DNA of 64,000 bases from Candidatus Poribacteria bacterium. GTDB lineage: Bacteria; Poribacteria; WGA-4E; WGA-3G. The stretch spans positions 1 to 64,000 of the forward strand of contig JAJDWA010000021.1 of NCBI GenBank assembly GCA_022825825.1, written 5' to 3'. Shown in pieces: positions 1 through 8,475 of this stretch; positions within the stretch are counted from its first letter, which is position 1; the number at the start of each line of letters is the position of its first letter. A program made the translations under genes and the position numbers. The notes under the pieces are model-generated. The model saw only the letters and a program-made list of their open reading frames with translations. It made no database searches and was not told where the DNA came from.

Positions 1-55
1 AACTGAATGCGTTTTCCCTGCTATTTCCATCACACGATACCGCACGCTGCGAATA

Positions 56-364
56 TCAAGACGATCTCCGTATTTTTTGTGGACAGATCAGTTTCACCCA
101 GACAGGAAAAAGTGTCCACCCTGTTGCCGTCTCACATAACAAACCGAGTGCACCGAACTGATACTTGGATTGATTGACACTACGCCTGTAGAAACTGAAG
201 TTGCGAAAGAAGTGCAATCCCCATTGTGATTTGCCTGTTTTGATTTCTTTCGTTTCGTCATAAACATAAACCCAGATAGCGTGGGTGTTTTGGAGAAGTT
301 TTATATATCCATCACTTCGTTCTAAAAAAGTCTCTGGTCTTTGGTCATTACGTATTACTGACGA
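56..364 (-). pseudogene. possible DDE transposase fragment
   Basis: A 102-codon open frame without a usable start codon reads on the minus strand and ends at the stop complement at 56-58. Its composition looks protein-like, with segments such as WVYVYDETKEIKTG, WGLHFFRNFSFY and YQFGALGLL followed by a hydrophobic strand (LFPVWVKLI). This resembles the core of a DDE transposase, but I cannot assign an IS family from memory. The upstream part overlaps a toxin remnant on the other strand, so the true boundary is probably near 300-320. Treat it as a decayed insertion-element remnant; it could be something else. Confidence 0.35.
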
Positions 365-449
365 TTACAGAGCTTTAGGATATGAAGAAAACGGTAAGAT
401 TATTTGGTTTTGGGTTGGAACACATGGCGAATACGAGAGACGGATTTGA
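285..449 (+). pseudogene. 3' remnant of a RelE/ParE-type toxin gene
   Basis: The plus-strand frame ending at TGA 447-449 encodes YPSLRSKKVSG, then LWSLRITDDYRALGY, then IIWFWVGTHGEYERRI. This matches the C-terminal half of a common RelE/ParE-superfamily toxin family (K-V-x-G, then W-S-x-R-I, then Y-R-A-L-G, then WFW-x-G-x-H-x-x-Y). The frame is closed upstream by TAA at 267-269 and the N-terminal half is absent. No antitoxin gene is seen beside it. It was probably broken by the element on the opposite strand. The match is by family pattern only. Confidence 0.5.
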
Positions 450-497
450 TAACATGCATAATCCAAGAATATCAAACTAAGTCTTGCTGTAGATACT

Positions 498-3455
498 TTA
501 TTCGTTATCATACCAACTCGGAAAAGCAATCCCCTTCCGCTTAAGCCCAACCAACTCCGCATCCAGATCACATGTAGACTGCTTCCCACCGTGGATACTC
601 GGTTCAGCACAGAGCATCTCGCGCAGTGTCTGCATAGACTCTAACACGTTATCACTTGTAATGCCCAACACCTCAGTCAGTAGAGAACGATCTAATTCCT
701 CGCGCACGGGATCATGAGCGCATTCGTTGACAGGCAACATACGCTTATATTTCAACCGTTCAAAAATTGACTCAGCGTTTGCCAATGCCCCATCGGAGAG
801 TTCGCGCACATCCAGCGTAGGCAGTGTCTCTAATGTCTTTTGACGTAACCTCCCGCGTCCCATCTGCTGTTTACTGCAATGTAACCAGTGACAGAGTAAT
901 CCTAACGTTGAGTTACACCACAGCGTCCACGCAATTTCGTGACGTGAATCGTTGAGTAATACGTTTATCATTGACGTTATTCCAATTGAAGGTTTCTGTG
1001 TGAAAGAAGATATAACCGAGTTTGCTCCGAATGTTAAATTAAGGTGATAATGGGTTTTGCTGAAGCAGTCTAAAACCCGCTTTACCATAGCATTATCATC
1101 TGCACGTGGTATCGCAGTATAATCAGGCTCAGCAATTATAGCACGTTGTAAAGGGGCATTAACTTTCCATAGTGCATCGTAGCCATCACTGTTCGGTTCA
1201 CACCCTTCCACCATAATAAACGGACCACCCTTTGCTCTTGAGGAATCTGCCGAACCTACTTTTGCAATTTCCTGGACTTGGCAAATGTTAATTGGTATAG
1301 TCTCGCTCGACATCGGCAGATGGAGTTTTCCATTCCTGATTCTGTGTGCCGTCTGTAGTAATGCCATTGACCGAGCACGGGTTGCAATCCATGCGACACC
1401 ATCTTTTATTGGACAGTCCAACATCTGTCCAATCTTTGTATTCCCTATACTAATAATATCGCCACCGTTAGGCTCATTTTCAAGTTTACGTGTTTCGCTA
1501 CTTCGATTAATCCGATTTGCGATTTCTACTGCTTCAAGTGTACTTTGCGGTCTATGACTCAGGCAAACAAACTTCCCGCGTCCAGTATTTTCTCCTATAC
1601 CTTTCGTAGCGATAGCGATACATTCTGCCATGCCTGTGTCCGCAGAAAATGAACTGTCCTCTGCCTTCGCTTGCGCCATCGTAATAACAATTATGTTATG
1701 ATATTCGGTTGCCCACATGTCCCTTATTTTTTCTGTCGTAGGTGAACCTAAGACTGTCAAAGGCAGGACAAAACCCATAGTACCGTCGTTCTTCAATTTT
1801 TTATCAGCAAGGTCTATAAAGTAGGAGGCGAAACCGCTTGCACCATCGGCAACTCTTGTGTTTTTAGACCTTAACGCAGCCTGCATCAACCGCTGATCTT
1901 CCTCGGGTCTATCATGACTCTGGAACGTAGATTTTGGAACATCGGTATTGCTATCCGATCCAGGTCTTGTAAACGGAGGATTCTGTATAACAATGTCAAC
2001 ATCACCGTGCGGGAACTGTTTTTGGAGTTTAACCACAGTATTTTCCTCACCGCCGATCTGTTCAGCCTCCGTATCAAATAGAGGTATATCAAGCAATTCC
2101 AGTGAACCTATTGCATAGCCCTTATTTTCTATTACACCGTAAGGTGCAGTTACTATTTGAGTGCCACCGATTTTGATACTTGGATATGTACTCGCAAGCG
2201 CAGCAGCCGTAAGGTGCGTAGCATTCGGCATCACATCTGCTCCCGCAAGGTTCTCCTCTAACATTTTTTGATGGATCTCTCTACCATTTCCACCCGATTG
2301 TTCATACAGCGATAAAATGCGTTGATAGACACCGTTGAGCAGCGCGCCTGTTCCGCATGCAAAGTCTGCTACTTTCGGGAGTTTGCCTTTCGGCAGTTCA
2401 GGCATCACAAGCGTAGAGAGCAACACAGCACTTTCGGGTAGAGTGTAGTTTGCCTTCACGTATTTCCTATCAGTGATTAACTTTTGGAATACGATACCCG
2501 CGAGCTCATGTATCTGCGCAATACCTGTATCAACAAGGTCTTTGGCAGCTTCACACAGAAGCCTTAAGATATGTTTGACAAGTCTGTCATCAGTCGCGAG
2601 TGCTTCAACGAGGTTGCGGGCATCTTCAAAAATGGGACGGTAGTTAACCTTAAGGATTGTGTTCCAGTCATCAATGACATCGGCATAATCAATTGTCGGG
2701 AGGAGTTGACGAAGTGAACGGACAGATTCCATCTCTGCTTTACCTGCAAGGGAACTCTGAAACACAAAAGCATCGGTGATAATCAGTGCTGCCATACGGA
2801 GCGTTTGGACGTTAGGGAGTCGCGATGCAGACGAATCTTCCTCAGAAAAGACCTCTTGGTGCAGAATTGTCTCAATTTTCTTGCCGATAGCAGGGTGTTC
2901 AACGATTGCATCTTCAAGTAGATAAGCCGCTTTGTTAACGCTTTTCTCCATCTCTGCCGCTGCTTCTTCAAGGTGAGAGTTCGGCATTGCACCCACGCGG
3001 AGTGCATTTGCTATATCCGCAACTGTACCTGTTGCCCATCCGTTTTCAGGGAAGTGTGCAACGGTGTCCCCGACGGTATTGACAAGTTTGTACTGGAGGT
3101 CATCCGCAGAACGTAGTTGTGAATTGACATCCCTTCCCGGCATCGTCTTAAATCGGTCAGGATATAGGATTGCCATGACGTTATTAAGCGTTTTTCCAAC
3201 GACGTGGTATTCCGTTTCAAGTTCGAGAACAAGCCTGTCTTCTGCTTGTGTTATGAGATTTTTGGCATTAGTCGTAGTAGCAAACTTTGCTTCTATTCCG
3301 ACAGGTTCTCTGCCGCGTTCAATAACGATAGCGTCAAGTTCGTTGTTGCCTTTGATGAAGGCGTTAACTTCCGTTTCGAGTTCCCATCCGTGGCGCATGT
3401 GGCGTAAGATGTTCACCAGTTCATTTGTGATTGTAGTTTCGCGTCTTTTTGGCAT
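498..3455 (-). CDS. single-chain nuclease / N6-adenine DNA methylase (type IIG-like)
   Basis: A 985-residue protein with the parts of a restriction-modification enzyme in one chain. The N-terminus carries a PD-(D/E)xK-like pattern (D41, then E55-A-K57). The Rossmann methylase core has SAM-binding motif I at D364-FACGTG and catalytic motif IV NPPF at 492-495, typical of gamma-class N6-adenine methylases (HsdM/type IIG). Residues from about 690 onward would be the target-recognition region. The start is supported by AGGAGA just upstream of ATG 3453-3455. No hsdS, hsdR or PglZ neighbour is present, so a stand-alone type IIG-like enzyme is more likely than type I or BREX. It would act on DNA in the cytoplasm as a defence enzyme. 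Nuclease activity is inferred from the short motif only. Confidence 0.7.
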   Translation of the reverse strand: MPKRRETTITNELVNILRHMRHGWELETEVNAFIKGNNELDAIVIERGREPVGIEAKFATTTNAKNLITQAEDRLVLELETEYHVVGKTLNNVMAILYPDRFKTMPGRDVNSQLRSADDLQYKLVNTVGDTVAHFPENGWATGTVADIANALRVGAMPNSHLEEAAAEMEKSVNKAAYLLEDAIVEHPAIGKKIETILHQEVFSEEDSSASRLPNVQTLRMAALIITDAFVFQSSLAGKAEMESVRSLRQLLPTIDYADVIDDWNTILKVNYRPIFEDARNLVEALATDDRLVKHILRLLCEAAKDLVDTGIAQIHELAGIVFQKLITDRKYVKANYTLPESAVLLSTLVMPELPKGKLPKVADFACGTGALLNGVYQRILSLYEQSGGNGREIHQKMLEENLAGADVMPNATHLTAAALASTYPSIKIGGTQIVTAPYGVIENKGYAIGSLELLDIPLFDTEAEQIGGEENTVVKLQKQFPHGDVDIVIQNPPFTRPGSDSNTDVPKSTFQSHDRPEEDQRLMQAALRSKNTRVADGASGFASYFIDLADKKLKNDGTMGFVLPLTVLGSPTTEKIRDMWATEYHNIIVITMAQAKAEDSSFSADTGMAECIAIATKGIGENTGRGKFVCLSHRPQSTLEAVEIANRINRSSETRKLENEPNGGDIISIGNTKIGQMLDCPIKDGVAWIATRARSMALLQTAHRIRNGKLHLPMSSETIPINICQVQEIAKVGSADSSRAKGGPFIMVEGCEPNSDGYDALWKVNAPLQRAIIAEPDYTAIPRADDNAMVKRVLDCFSKTHYHLNLTFGANSVISSFTQKPSIGITSMINVLLNDSRHEIAWTLWCNSTLGLLCHWLHCSKQQMGRGRLRQKTLETLPTLDVRELSDGALANAESIFERLKYKRMLPVNECAHDPVREELDRSLLTEVLGITSDNVLESMQTLREMLCAEPSIHGGKQSTCDLDAELVGLKRKGIAFPSWYDNE

Positions 3456-4056
3456 AATATTTCTTTCTCCTATAATCTAAATTAACACAATAGACAGAAA
3501 AGTGCAAGTTTTATATCGGGCTGGGCACATTCCCCTCGCCTTCACATGCTTCTTTAAGCATTCCCCGTGTGACATGCGAATTGGGAGGATAAAGAGAGGC
3601 AGCCTTGAAAAGGACAAAATTCTAAACGGAGATACTTAAATTTACGCCCGTTCTGAAAATATTAATGTTTTATTGATAAATAGCAAGTTGTACGATATAA
3701 TCAACAAGCGGAATATTATCACACAATATTTGAAAGCCACAATTTATAGTGAATTGTGAAAATAATTGGACACTTTCACCCTTCGGTAGGCGGGAATGCC
3801 TAAAGACGAATGCGCGTGGTAGAATACGCGTGTGGTATTCTACATGATTCGCCATGATTCGGACCGTTGATTTGGAGGTTTCCTAACCTCGCTGGCGCAA
3901 AGTGTCCAAAAAAATCTAAAATCTACTATAAGTGCTATTTAGCTGTGATTAAGTATCTGTATGGAAATGTAATTTCCAAAATTATTTACGGAGAATAAAA
4001 CGAATATATGCCCTGAATCTTATACGTCTTTGTTCAGCAACTAATGGAGGTTTCCA
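3456..4056. other. 600-bp spacer with nested inverted repeats, no gene
   Basis: I see no convincing coding frame here. The interval holds the inverted-repeat element at 3766-3909 and, closer to the next gene, a perfect 7-bp inverted repeat (TGGAAAT gta ATTTCCA, 3962-3978) that could be an operator for the small gene starting at 4057. Confidence 0.5.
3766..3909. repeat. 144-bp element bounded by 11-bp inverted repeats
   Basis: TTGGACACTTT at 3766-3776 is exactly repeated in reverse complement at 3899-3909. Inside lies a perfect 9-bp stem (GTAGAATAC at 3819-3827 with GTATTCTAC at 3835-3843) and, near the right end, GGTTTCCTAACC. The reverse complement of that last motif (GGTTAGGAAACC) recurs at 55511-55522. 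The structure suits a small non-autonomous element or a structured RNA. No target-site duplication was established. Confidence 0.45.
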
Positions 4057-4317
4057 ATGACTGGCGAAAGAATGACCGTTGAGGAGATGACGAAGAAATA
4101 CCCGAACGAATGGCTGTTTATTATTGAACCTGAAACTCGCGCTAATACTACTCACCTCGTGTCGGGGATAGTTCAAGTCCATAGCAAATCGCGTGATGAG
4201 GTGTATGAGGCATCCAGGAAATTCAAAGGCGATGCAGCTATAAGGTGGACAGGTGATTATACGACTGAAGAACGAAGACCTCAAATGCCTTCGTATAGAC
4301 CAAGAAATCTAAATTAA
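4057..4317 (+). CDS. small hypothetical protein (86 aa)
   Basis: A clear GGAGG precedes the ATG with normal spacing, so translation is well supported. The product is 86 residues, soluble and charged. It has an N-terminal helix-like MTVEEMTKKYPNEW segment, then FIIEP, then a beta-like segment LVSGIVQVHSKSRDEVY. I recall similar short proteins as uncharacterised families sometimes beside retropepsin-like proteins, but no such neighbour is present here. No catalytic motif, membrane segment or signal peptide is visible. It is monocistronic, with a strong hairpin directly after the stop. Function unknown. Confidence 0.6.
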   Translation: MTGERMTVEEMTKKYPNEWLFIIEPETRANTTHLVSGIVQVHSKSRDEVYEASRKFKGDAAIRWTGDYTTEERRPQMPSYRPRNLN

Positions 4318-4328
4318 CAGACAAACAA

Positions 4329-4371
4329 AAACCTCTATTGTATTTGATGATTTAAAATACAATAGAGGTTT
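4329..4371 (+). terminator. 17-bp hairpin downstream of the 86-aa gene
   Basis: AAACCTCTATTGTATTT at 4329-4345 pairs perfectly with 4355-4371 around a 9-nt loop, starting 11 bases after the stop codon. There is no long T run on the plus strand, so termination may be weak or the hairpin may protect the transcript 3' end. Confidence 0.6.
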
Positions 4372-4571
4372 ACTGTTGGAAAGGACCGATTTTGCTCAAC
4401 AGTAATAGGATACCTATCAAATATAGAGGTGGACATGATCATATTGAAGTCGAATGTACAGATTTATTCTGTTGATGATAGTTATTACAACAACTTGTGC
4501 TAAATAACTTATTGAATATTGTTTTATATAAGTCCAATATTCAGCGAGTTTTCCTCATGACAGGTAGACTC

Positions 4572-4643
4572 TTTAGTCCCGTAGGGACGATATGTTTATA
4601 GAAAAACGAATAAACGCCTTTTAGTCCCGTAGGGACGATATGT
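4572..4643. repeat. two copies of a 24-bp palindromic repeat, 48-bp period
   Basis: The 24-bp unit TTTAGTCCCGTAGGGACGAT plus ATGT occurs at 4572-4595 and 4620-4643. Its core GTCCC-GTA-GGGAC is a small hairpin. The surrounding 430-bp AT-rich spacer (4372-4801) holds no gene. With only two units and no cas genes this is an interspersed palindromic repeat rather than a CRISPR array. Confidence 0.7.
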
Positions 4644-4801
4644 AGATACTAATGACAAGTCCATAAACATTGCGTCCTATGGGCCTGAAGAAGGTTTCCA
4701 TGGTTAGAAAATCCTTAAGTTGACAGTTATAAGTTTCGCACGTTCAACCCAACCTATGATACAGATAAAATATTGACACCCCTTCACACATCCGAAATTA
4801 T

Positions 4802-4830
4802 TTGACATTCAAGACTAATTGTGGTATCAT
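4802..4830 (+). promoter_or_regulatory. sigma70-type promoter for the radical SAM/ECF operon
   Basis: TTGACA at 4802-4807, a 17-bp spacer ending in TGG, and TATCAT at 4825-4830. The spacing is ideal and it sits about 90 bp before the radical SAM start. Confidence 0.65.
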
Positions 4831-4918
4831 ACTTAATTGATTATTTATATTCCTACTTCCTTTTCACAATTTTTGGCAATCGGCATGAAGTTTGCCCACA
4901 AGGAGTCATACATATATT

Positions 4919-6907
4919 ATGCCAAATGCATTATTTATCTATCCGGAGTTTCCGCCATCCTATTGGGGTTTTAAATACGCCTTAGACTTCCTCGGTAAAA
5001 AATCATCAATGCCCCCGCTCGGATTATTGACGATTGCCGGAATGTTTCCCAATAATTATAACCTAAAAGTCGTTGATATGAACATTGAACCGTTGACAGA
5101 TGCACATCTTGAGTGGGCAGATATGGTGTTGACATCAACGATGATTGTCCAAAAAGCATCACTATATGACGTCGTCCAACGGTGTAACCGCGCTAACGTG
5201 CCAGTGATTGCAGGCGGACCACATCCCACATCTTACTACGATAACATCAAAGAAGAATGTGATGGCACGGTCAACCATTTCCTGTTCGGTGAAGTTGAAG
5301 AGATTTTTGAAGACTTTTTGACAGATTTTGAGAGTGGTTCTGCTACAGAGGTATATCGTGAAAAGCGAAAACCGGATATCACAAAAACACCGCCACCTCG
5401 ATACGACCTGATTGATATAAATGCTTACGGGTCAATGGCACTGCAATTTTCTCGTGGATGCCCATTCAACTGCGAATTTTGCGATATTACCAAGTTATTC
5501 GGACGCGTGCCACGTACCAAAAGCAATGAACAGATGCTTGCTGAGTTTGAGATGTTGTATAAACTCGGATGGAAAGGCGCAATGTTTGTCGTTGATGACA
5601 ACTTTATCGGGAACAAACGCGATGCGATGCGTTTACTCCCCGCAGTCCAAGAGTGGCAGGAAGAACGCGGGTTTCCGTTTGCACTCTATACCGAAGCGAG
5701 TGTAAACCTTGTTGAAATTCCCGAAATGCTGGATGCGATGAGTACTGCAGGGTTTAACATGGTATTTCTCGGTATTGAATCCCCCAATGAAGAAGCACTG
5801 ATTACAACTTCTAAAGGGCAAAACACAAGTAAAGAAGAGGACGCGGGAAGTTACCTGTTGCACGCTATCAGGAAGATTCAGCACAAAGGGATGGAAGTCA
5901 CTGGCGGGTTTATTATCGGGCTTGATGGGGATACTGAGTTTGATTCACACATTAATTTCATACAGGAAGCAGGAATTCCGATGGCGATGGCAGGATTGCT
6001 GACCGCCTTGAAAGAGACAGACCTGTGGCACCGATTGAAGCAGGAAGACCGATTGCTTATAGAATCCAGTGGTAACAATACAGATATGACCTTGAATTTT
6101 GTGCCAGAAATGCCGCGCGAGAAACTTATTGAAGAATACCGGCGGGTAATTTCTACGCTTTACGATCCGACTTTAAAAAACTATTTTACACGTTGCTATA
6201 AATTGCTGCAACACATGCCATATACCCCCCATAACGTTAGGAGTATCCAGAAAGCCGAAGTACGCGCATTTTTCCGATCAATGCAACTGCAAATTTTCTC
6301 CAAACAGGGATTGGAATATGCCAAATTCTTGGTCAAAGTGCTTAAAAACCATCGACAGATGTTTCCTGAAGCAGTCCGTTTAGCAATAATGGGGTATCAT
6401 CTGGAAAAAATTACACGTCATACTGTCGCAGTAGAAGACTTTAGGACGTTTTTGTCAGGAGAAATGGATTCGTTTAAAGCAGAGATTTCGCAATTCGCAC
6501 ACGCGCAAGGTGATCGGATGCATGAAATTCAGAAATATACAAAACGACTTTTCGCGAGAGTAAAGGCAGAATACGAATCTATCCACAAAGATTTTCGCTA
6601 TGCAGCCCACAGTGCCCTCGAAAATTTCCAAAATTCTATGTTTAAGGAATATTTAGAAGCGGAATTGACTGCTTTCAAGGAAGCGGTTGCTGCTTTTGCG
6701 AAAGCACAAAGTGAACGTCTGGGTGAGTTACAGGCATATCTCAGCACGCTTTTTGCCCGTGTCCGTGCACAACAGGCACAACTCCATGATGATTTCAAGC
6801 AGAACGTTCAGGAAACATTTGACGCATTCCAAGAATCGGTCACTCGACATTTAGAGCAGCTCTTCGGTTCTATGCCAGTACAAATTGAAGAATTGCAGCA
6901 AAACTGA
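4919..6907 (+). CDS. B12-binding-type radical SAM protein with duplicated coiled-coil tail
   Basis: The start is the ATG at 4919, preceded by AAGGAG at 4900-4905; an upstream in-frame TTG lacks this. The product is 662 residues. Residues about 1-150 form a cobalamin-binding-like Rossmann domain (P-P-L-G-L near the start, later IAGGPHPT). The radical SAM core carries C181-x3-C185-x2-C188, which binds the SAM-cleaving 4Fe-4S cluster. The layout resembles DUF4070-type B12 radical SAM enzymes, which include methylases; the substrate cannot be read from sequence. The C-terminus (about 518-650) is unusual: a helical unit starting at S518 is repeated 67 residues later at A585 (LFARVKAEYESIHKDF versus LFARVRAQQAQLHDDF). 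Eighteen bases separate it from the ECF ATPase gene, suggesting one operon. Confidence 0.85.
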   Translation: MPNALFIYPEFPPSYWGFKYALDFLGKKSSMPPLGLLTIAGMFPNNYNLKVVDMNIEPLTDAHLEWADMVLTSTMIVQKASLYDVVQRCNRANVPVIAGGPHPTSYYDNIKEECDGTVNHFLFGEVEEIFEDFLTDFESGSATEVYREKRKPDITKTPPPRYDLIDINAYGSMALQFSRGCPFNCEFCDITKLFGRVPRTKSNEQMLAEFEMLYKLGWKGAMFVVDDNFIGNKRDAMRLLPAVQEWQEERGFPFALYTEASVNLVEIPEMLDAMSTAGFNMVFLGIESPNEEALITTSKGQNTSKEEDAGSYLLHAIRKIQHKGMEVTGGFIIGLDGDTEFDSHINFIQEAGIPMAMAGLLTALKETDLWHRLKQEDRLLIESSGNNTDMTLNFVPEMPREKLIEEYRRVISTLYDPTLKNYFTRCYKLLQHMPYTPHNVRSIQKAEVRAFFRSMQLQIFSKQGLEYAKFLVKVLKNHRQMFPEAVRLAIMGYHLEKITRHTVAVEDFRTFLSGEMDSFKAEISQFAHAQGDRMHEIQKYTKRLFARVKAEYESIHKDFRYAAHSALENFQNSMFKEYLEAELTAFKEAVAAFAKAQSERLGELQAYLSTLFARVRAQQAQLHDDFKQNVQETFDAFQESVTRHLEQLFGSMPVQIEELQQN

Positions 6908-6925
6908 TGGCAATCATTTAGCATT

Positions 6926-8446
6926 ATGGTGCCAATTCAGATAGATAATCTCTTCTTCACCTACCCAAGTCGAGAAAAATCCACACTTCACGGCATCAAT
7001 GCCGAGATTTCTCCCAGCGATTTTGTGCTGCTGACCGGACCAACAGGGTGCGGCAAAACCACGTTACTACGGACAATAAACGGTTTGATTCCGCATGCTT
7101 CTTCCGGAACACTGACGGGTGCTGTCCGTGTTAATGATGAAGATGTTGCCTCTCAACCGCTTGCAGCAACGTGTCAACAAGTAGCACTTCTCTTCCAAAA
7201 TCCTGACGATCAACTTTTTTGCACACTGGTCCAAGATGAGATCGCTTTTGGACTCGAAAATCTCTGTTTTCCGCCTGAAGAGATCAAAGAACGGATTACT
7301 TTAGCGTTAGAACAGGTGGGTTTAACCGGATTTGAGGGAAGACGGATTTCAGAACTTTCAGGAGGTGAAAAGCAGCGTGTGGCACTTGCGTCTATTTGTG
7401 CTATGAAACCGCAGGTCTTGCTTCTTGACGAACCCACAAGCCATCTCGACCCACGTGCCACGCACGATATTCTTAATATTGTCAAGCAACTCAACACTGA
7501 AATCGGTATCACAGTTGTGTTGGCAACTCACCGTGTTAAAGAAGTAGCACCATTGTGCAACCGTGTTTGGCTCATGCACGAAGGGCAACTCTATTTAGAT
7601 TTACCGAGAGCAGAAGCGTTTCAAGACACTTCAGTTTTTCGTAGTTTAGGTGTAGAAGTACCAGAGACTGAGAACCCACCAAGTCCCATCAAGCGAAAAC
7701 CTTCCACTAACACAACGCCACACCATCCGCTCCTTAACGTCAAAGATATTAGTTTTTGTTATTCCAACAGTGATAAGAATGCAGTACAGACGATCTCTTG
7801 TGAAGTGTCACGAGGTGAAATAATTGCGATTATGGGAGCAAATGGGTCTGGCAAAACAACACTGCTTCATCTGATGGGCGGGTTGCTCCGACCTTCATCA
7901 GGTGAGGTTAAAATTGATGGAAAAACGTCTAAACGTAGAAAACTCCATCAGTTAGCAGGTAAAGTTGGAATTGTGTTTCAGAATCCTGACCTGCTGCTAC
8001 AGGCAGAGACCGTTAAGAGTGAAGTGGAATTTGGTCCCAAGAACCTGAAGTTGAAATCTGAAATTCTTCAAACCTTAGTGACCGATACTTTAGCGCAATT
8101 CAAGTTAACAGATTTTGCTGCAGAAGCACCATATTCGCTATCACGTGGACAACGGCAACGCGTTGCTGTTGCTGCAACCTTTTCGCTGCATCCCGACATA
8201 TTTCTACTTGATGAACCGACAACAGGTCAGGATGCACACCACTTGCAACATCTAATGGACGAGCTTTGCAATCAAATCTGGCAAGAGAATAAAACGCTGA
8301 TTTTTGCAACACATAATATAGAACTCACCCAAAAATATGCTGATCGCGTCCTGTTGATGCGGGAAGGTGAACTGATTTTTGATGGTACACCAAATGCAGC
8401 TTTTTCAGACAAGGAATTGCTTAAAAATGCTTCGCTTGCATTCTGA
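6926..8446 (+). CDS. ECF transporter ATPase, two fused nucleotide-binding domains
   Basis: A 506-residue protein containing two complete ABC ATPase domains, equivalent to EcfA1 plus EcfA2 (CbiO/BioM type). Domain 1 has Walker A G38-PTGCGKTT and signature LSGGE at about 144. Domain 2 has Walker A G304-ANGSGKTT and signature LSRGQ at about 405. Each domain also has its Q-loop (QNPD) and a hydrophobic stretch ending in DEP. It hydrolyses ATP on the inner face of the membrane to power vitamin or metal uptake through the EcfT protein encoded just downstream. No gene for a substrate-binding S component is nearby, so the substrate is unknown. The preceding radical SAM gene makes cobalt or cobalamin a reasonable guess only. 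Confidence 0.9.
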   Translation: MVPIQIDNLFFTYPSREKSTLHGINAEISPSDFVLLTGPTGCGKTTLLRTINGLIPHASSGTLTGAVRVNDEDVASQPLAATCQQVALLFQNPDDQLFCTLVQDEIAFGLENLCFPPEEIKERITLALEQVGLTGFEGRRISELSGGEKQRVALASICAMKPQVLLLDEPTSHLDPRATHDILNIVKQLNTEIGITVVLATHRVKEVAPLCNRVWLMHEGQLYLDLPRAEAFQDTSVFRSLGVEVPETENPPSPIKRKPSTNTTPHHPLLNVKDISFCYSNSDKNAVQTISCEVSRGEIIAIMGANGSGKTTLLHLMGGLLRPSSGEVKIDGKTSKRRKLHQLAGKVGIVFQNPDLLLQAETVKSEVEFGPKNLKLKSEILQTLVTDTLAQFKLTDFAAEAPYSLSRGQRQRVAVAATFSLHPDIFLLDEPTTGQDAHHLQHLMDELCNQIWQENKTLIFATHNIELTQKYADRVLLMREGELIFDGTPNAAFSDKELLKNASLAF

Positions 8447-8475
8447 AAATCTTAAACACTCTATGTGTCATCTAC

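Noticed and set aside
3064-3480. Antisense frame of 138 codons opposite the restriction-methylase gene
   Set aside because: Composition follows the codon pattern of the sense gene, no SD or recognised motif.
4572-4643. CRISPR array
   Set aside because: Only two units, each itself a palindrome, one 24-bp interval, and no cas genes within the window.
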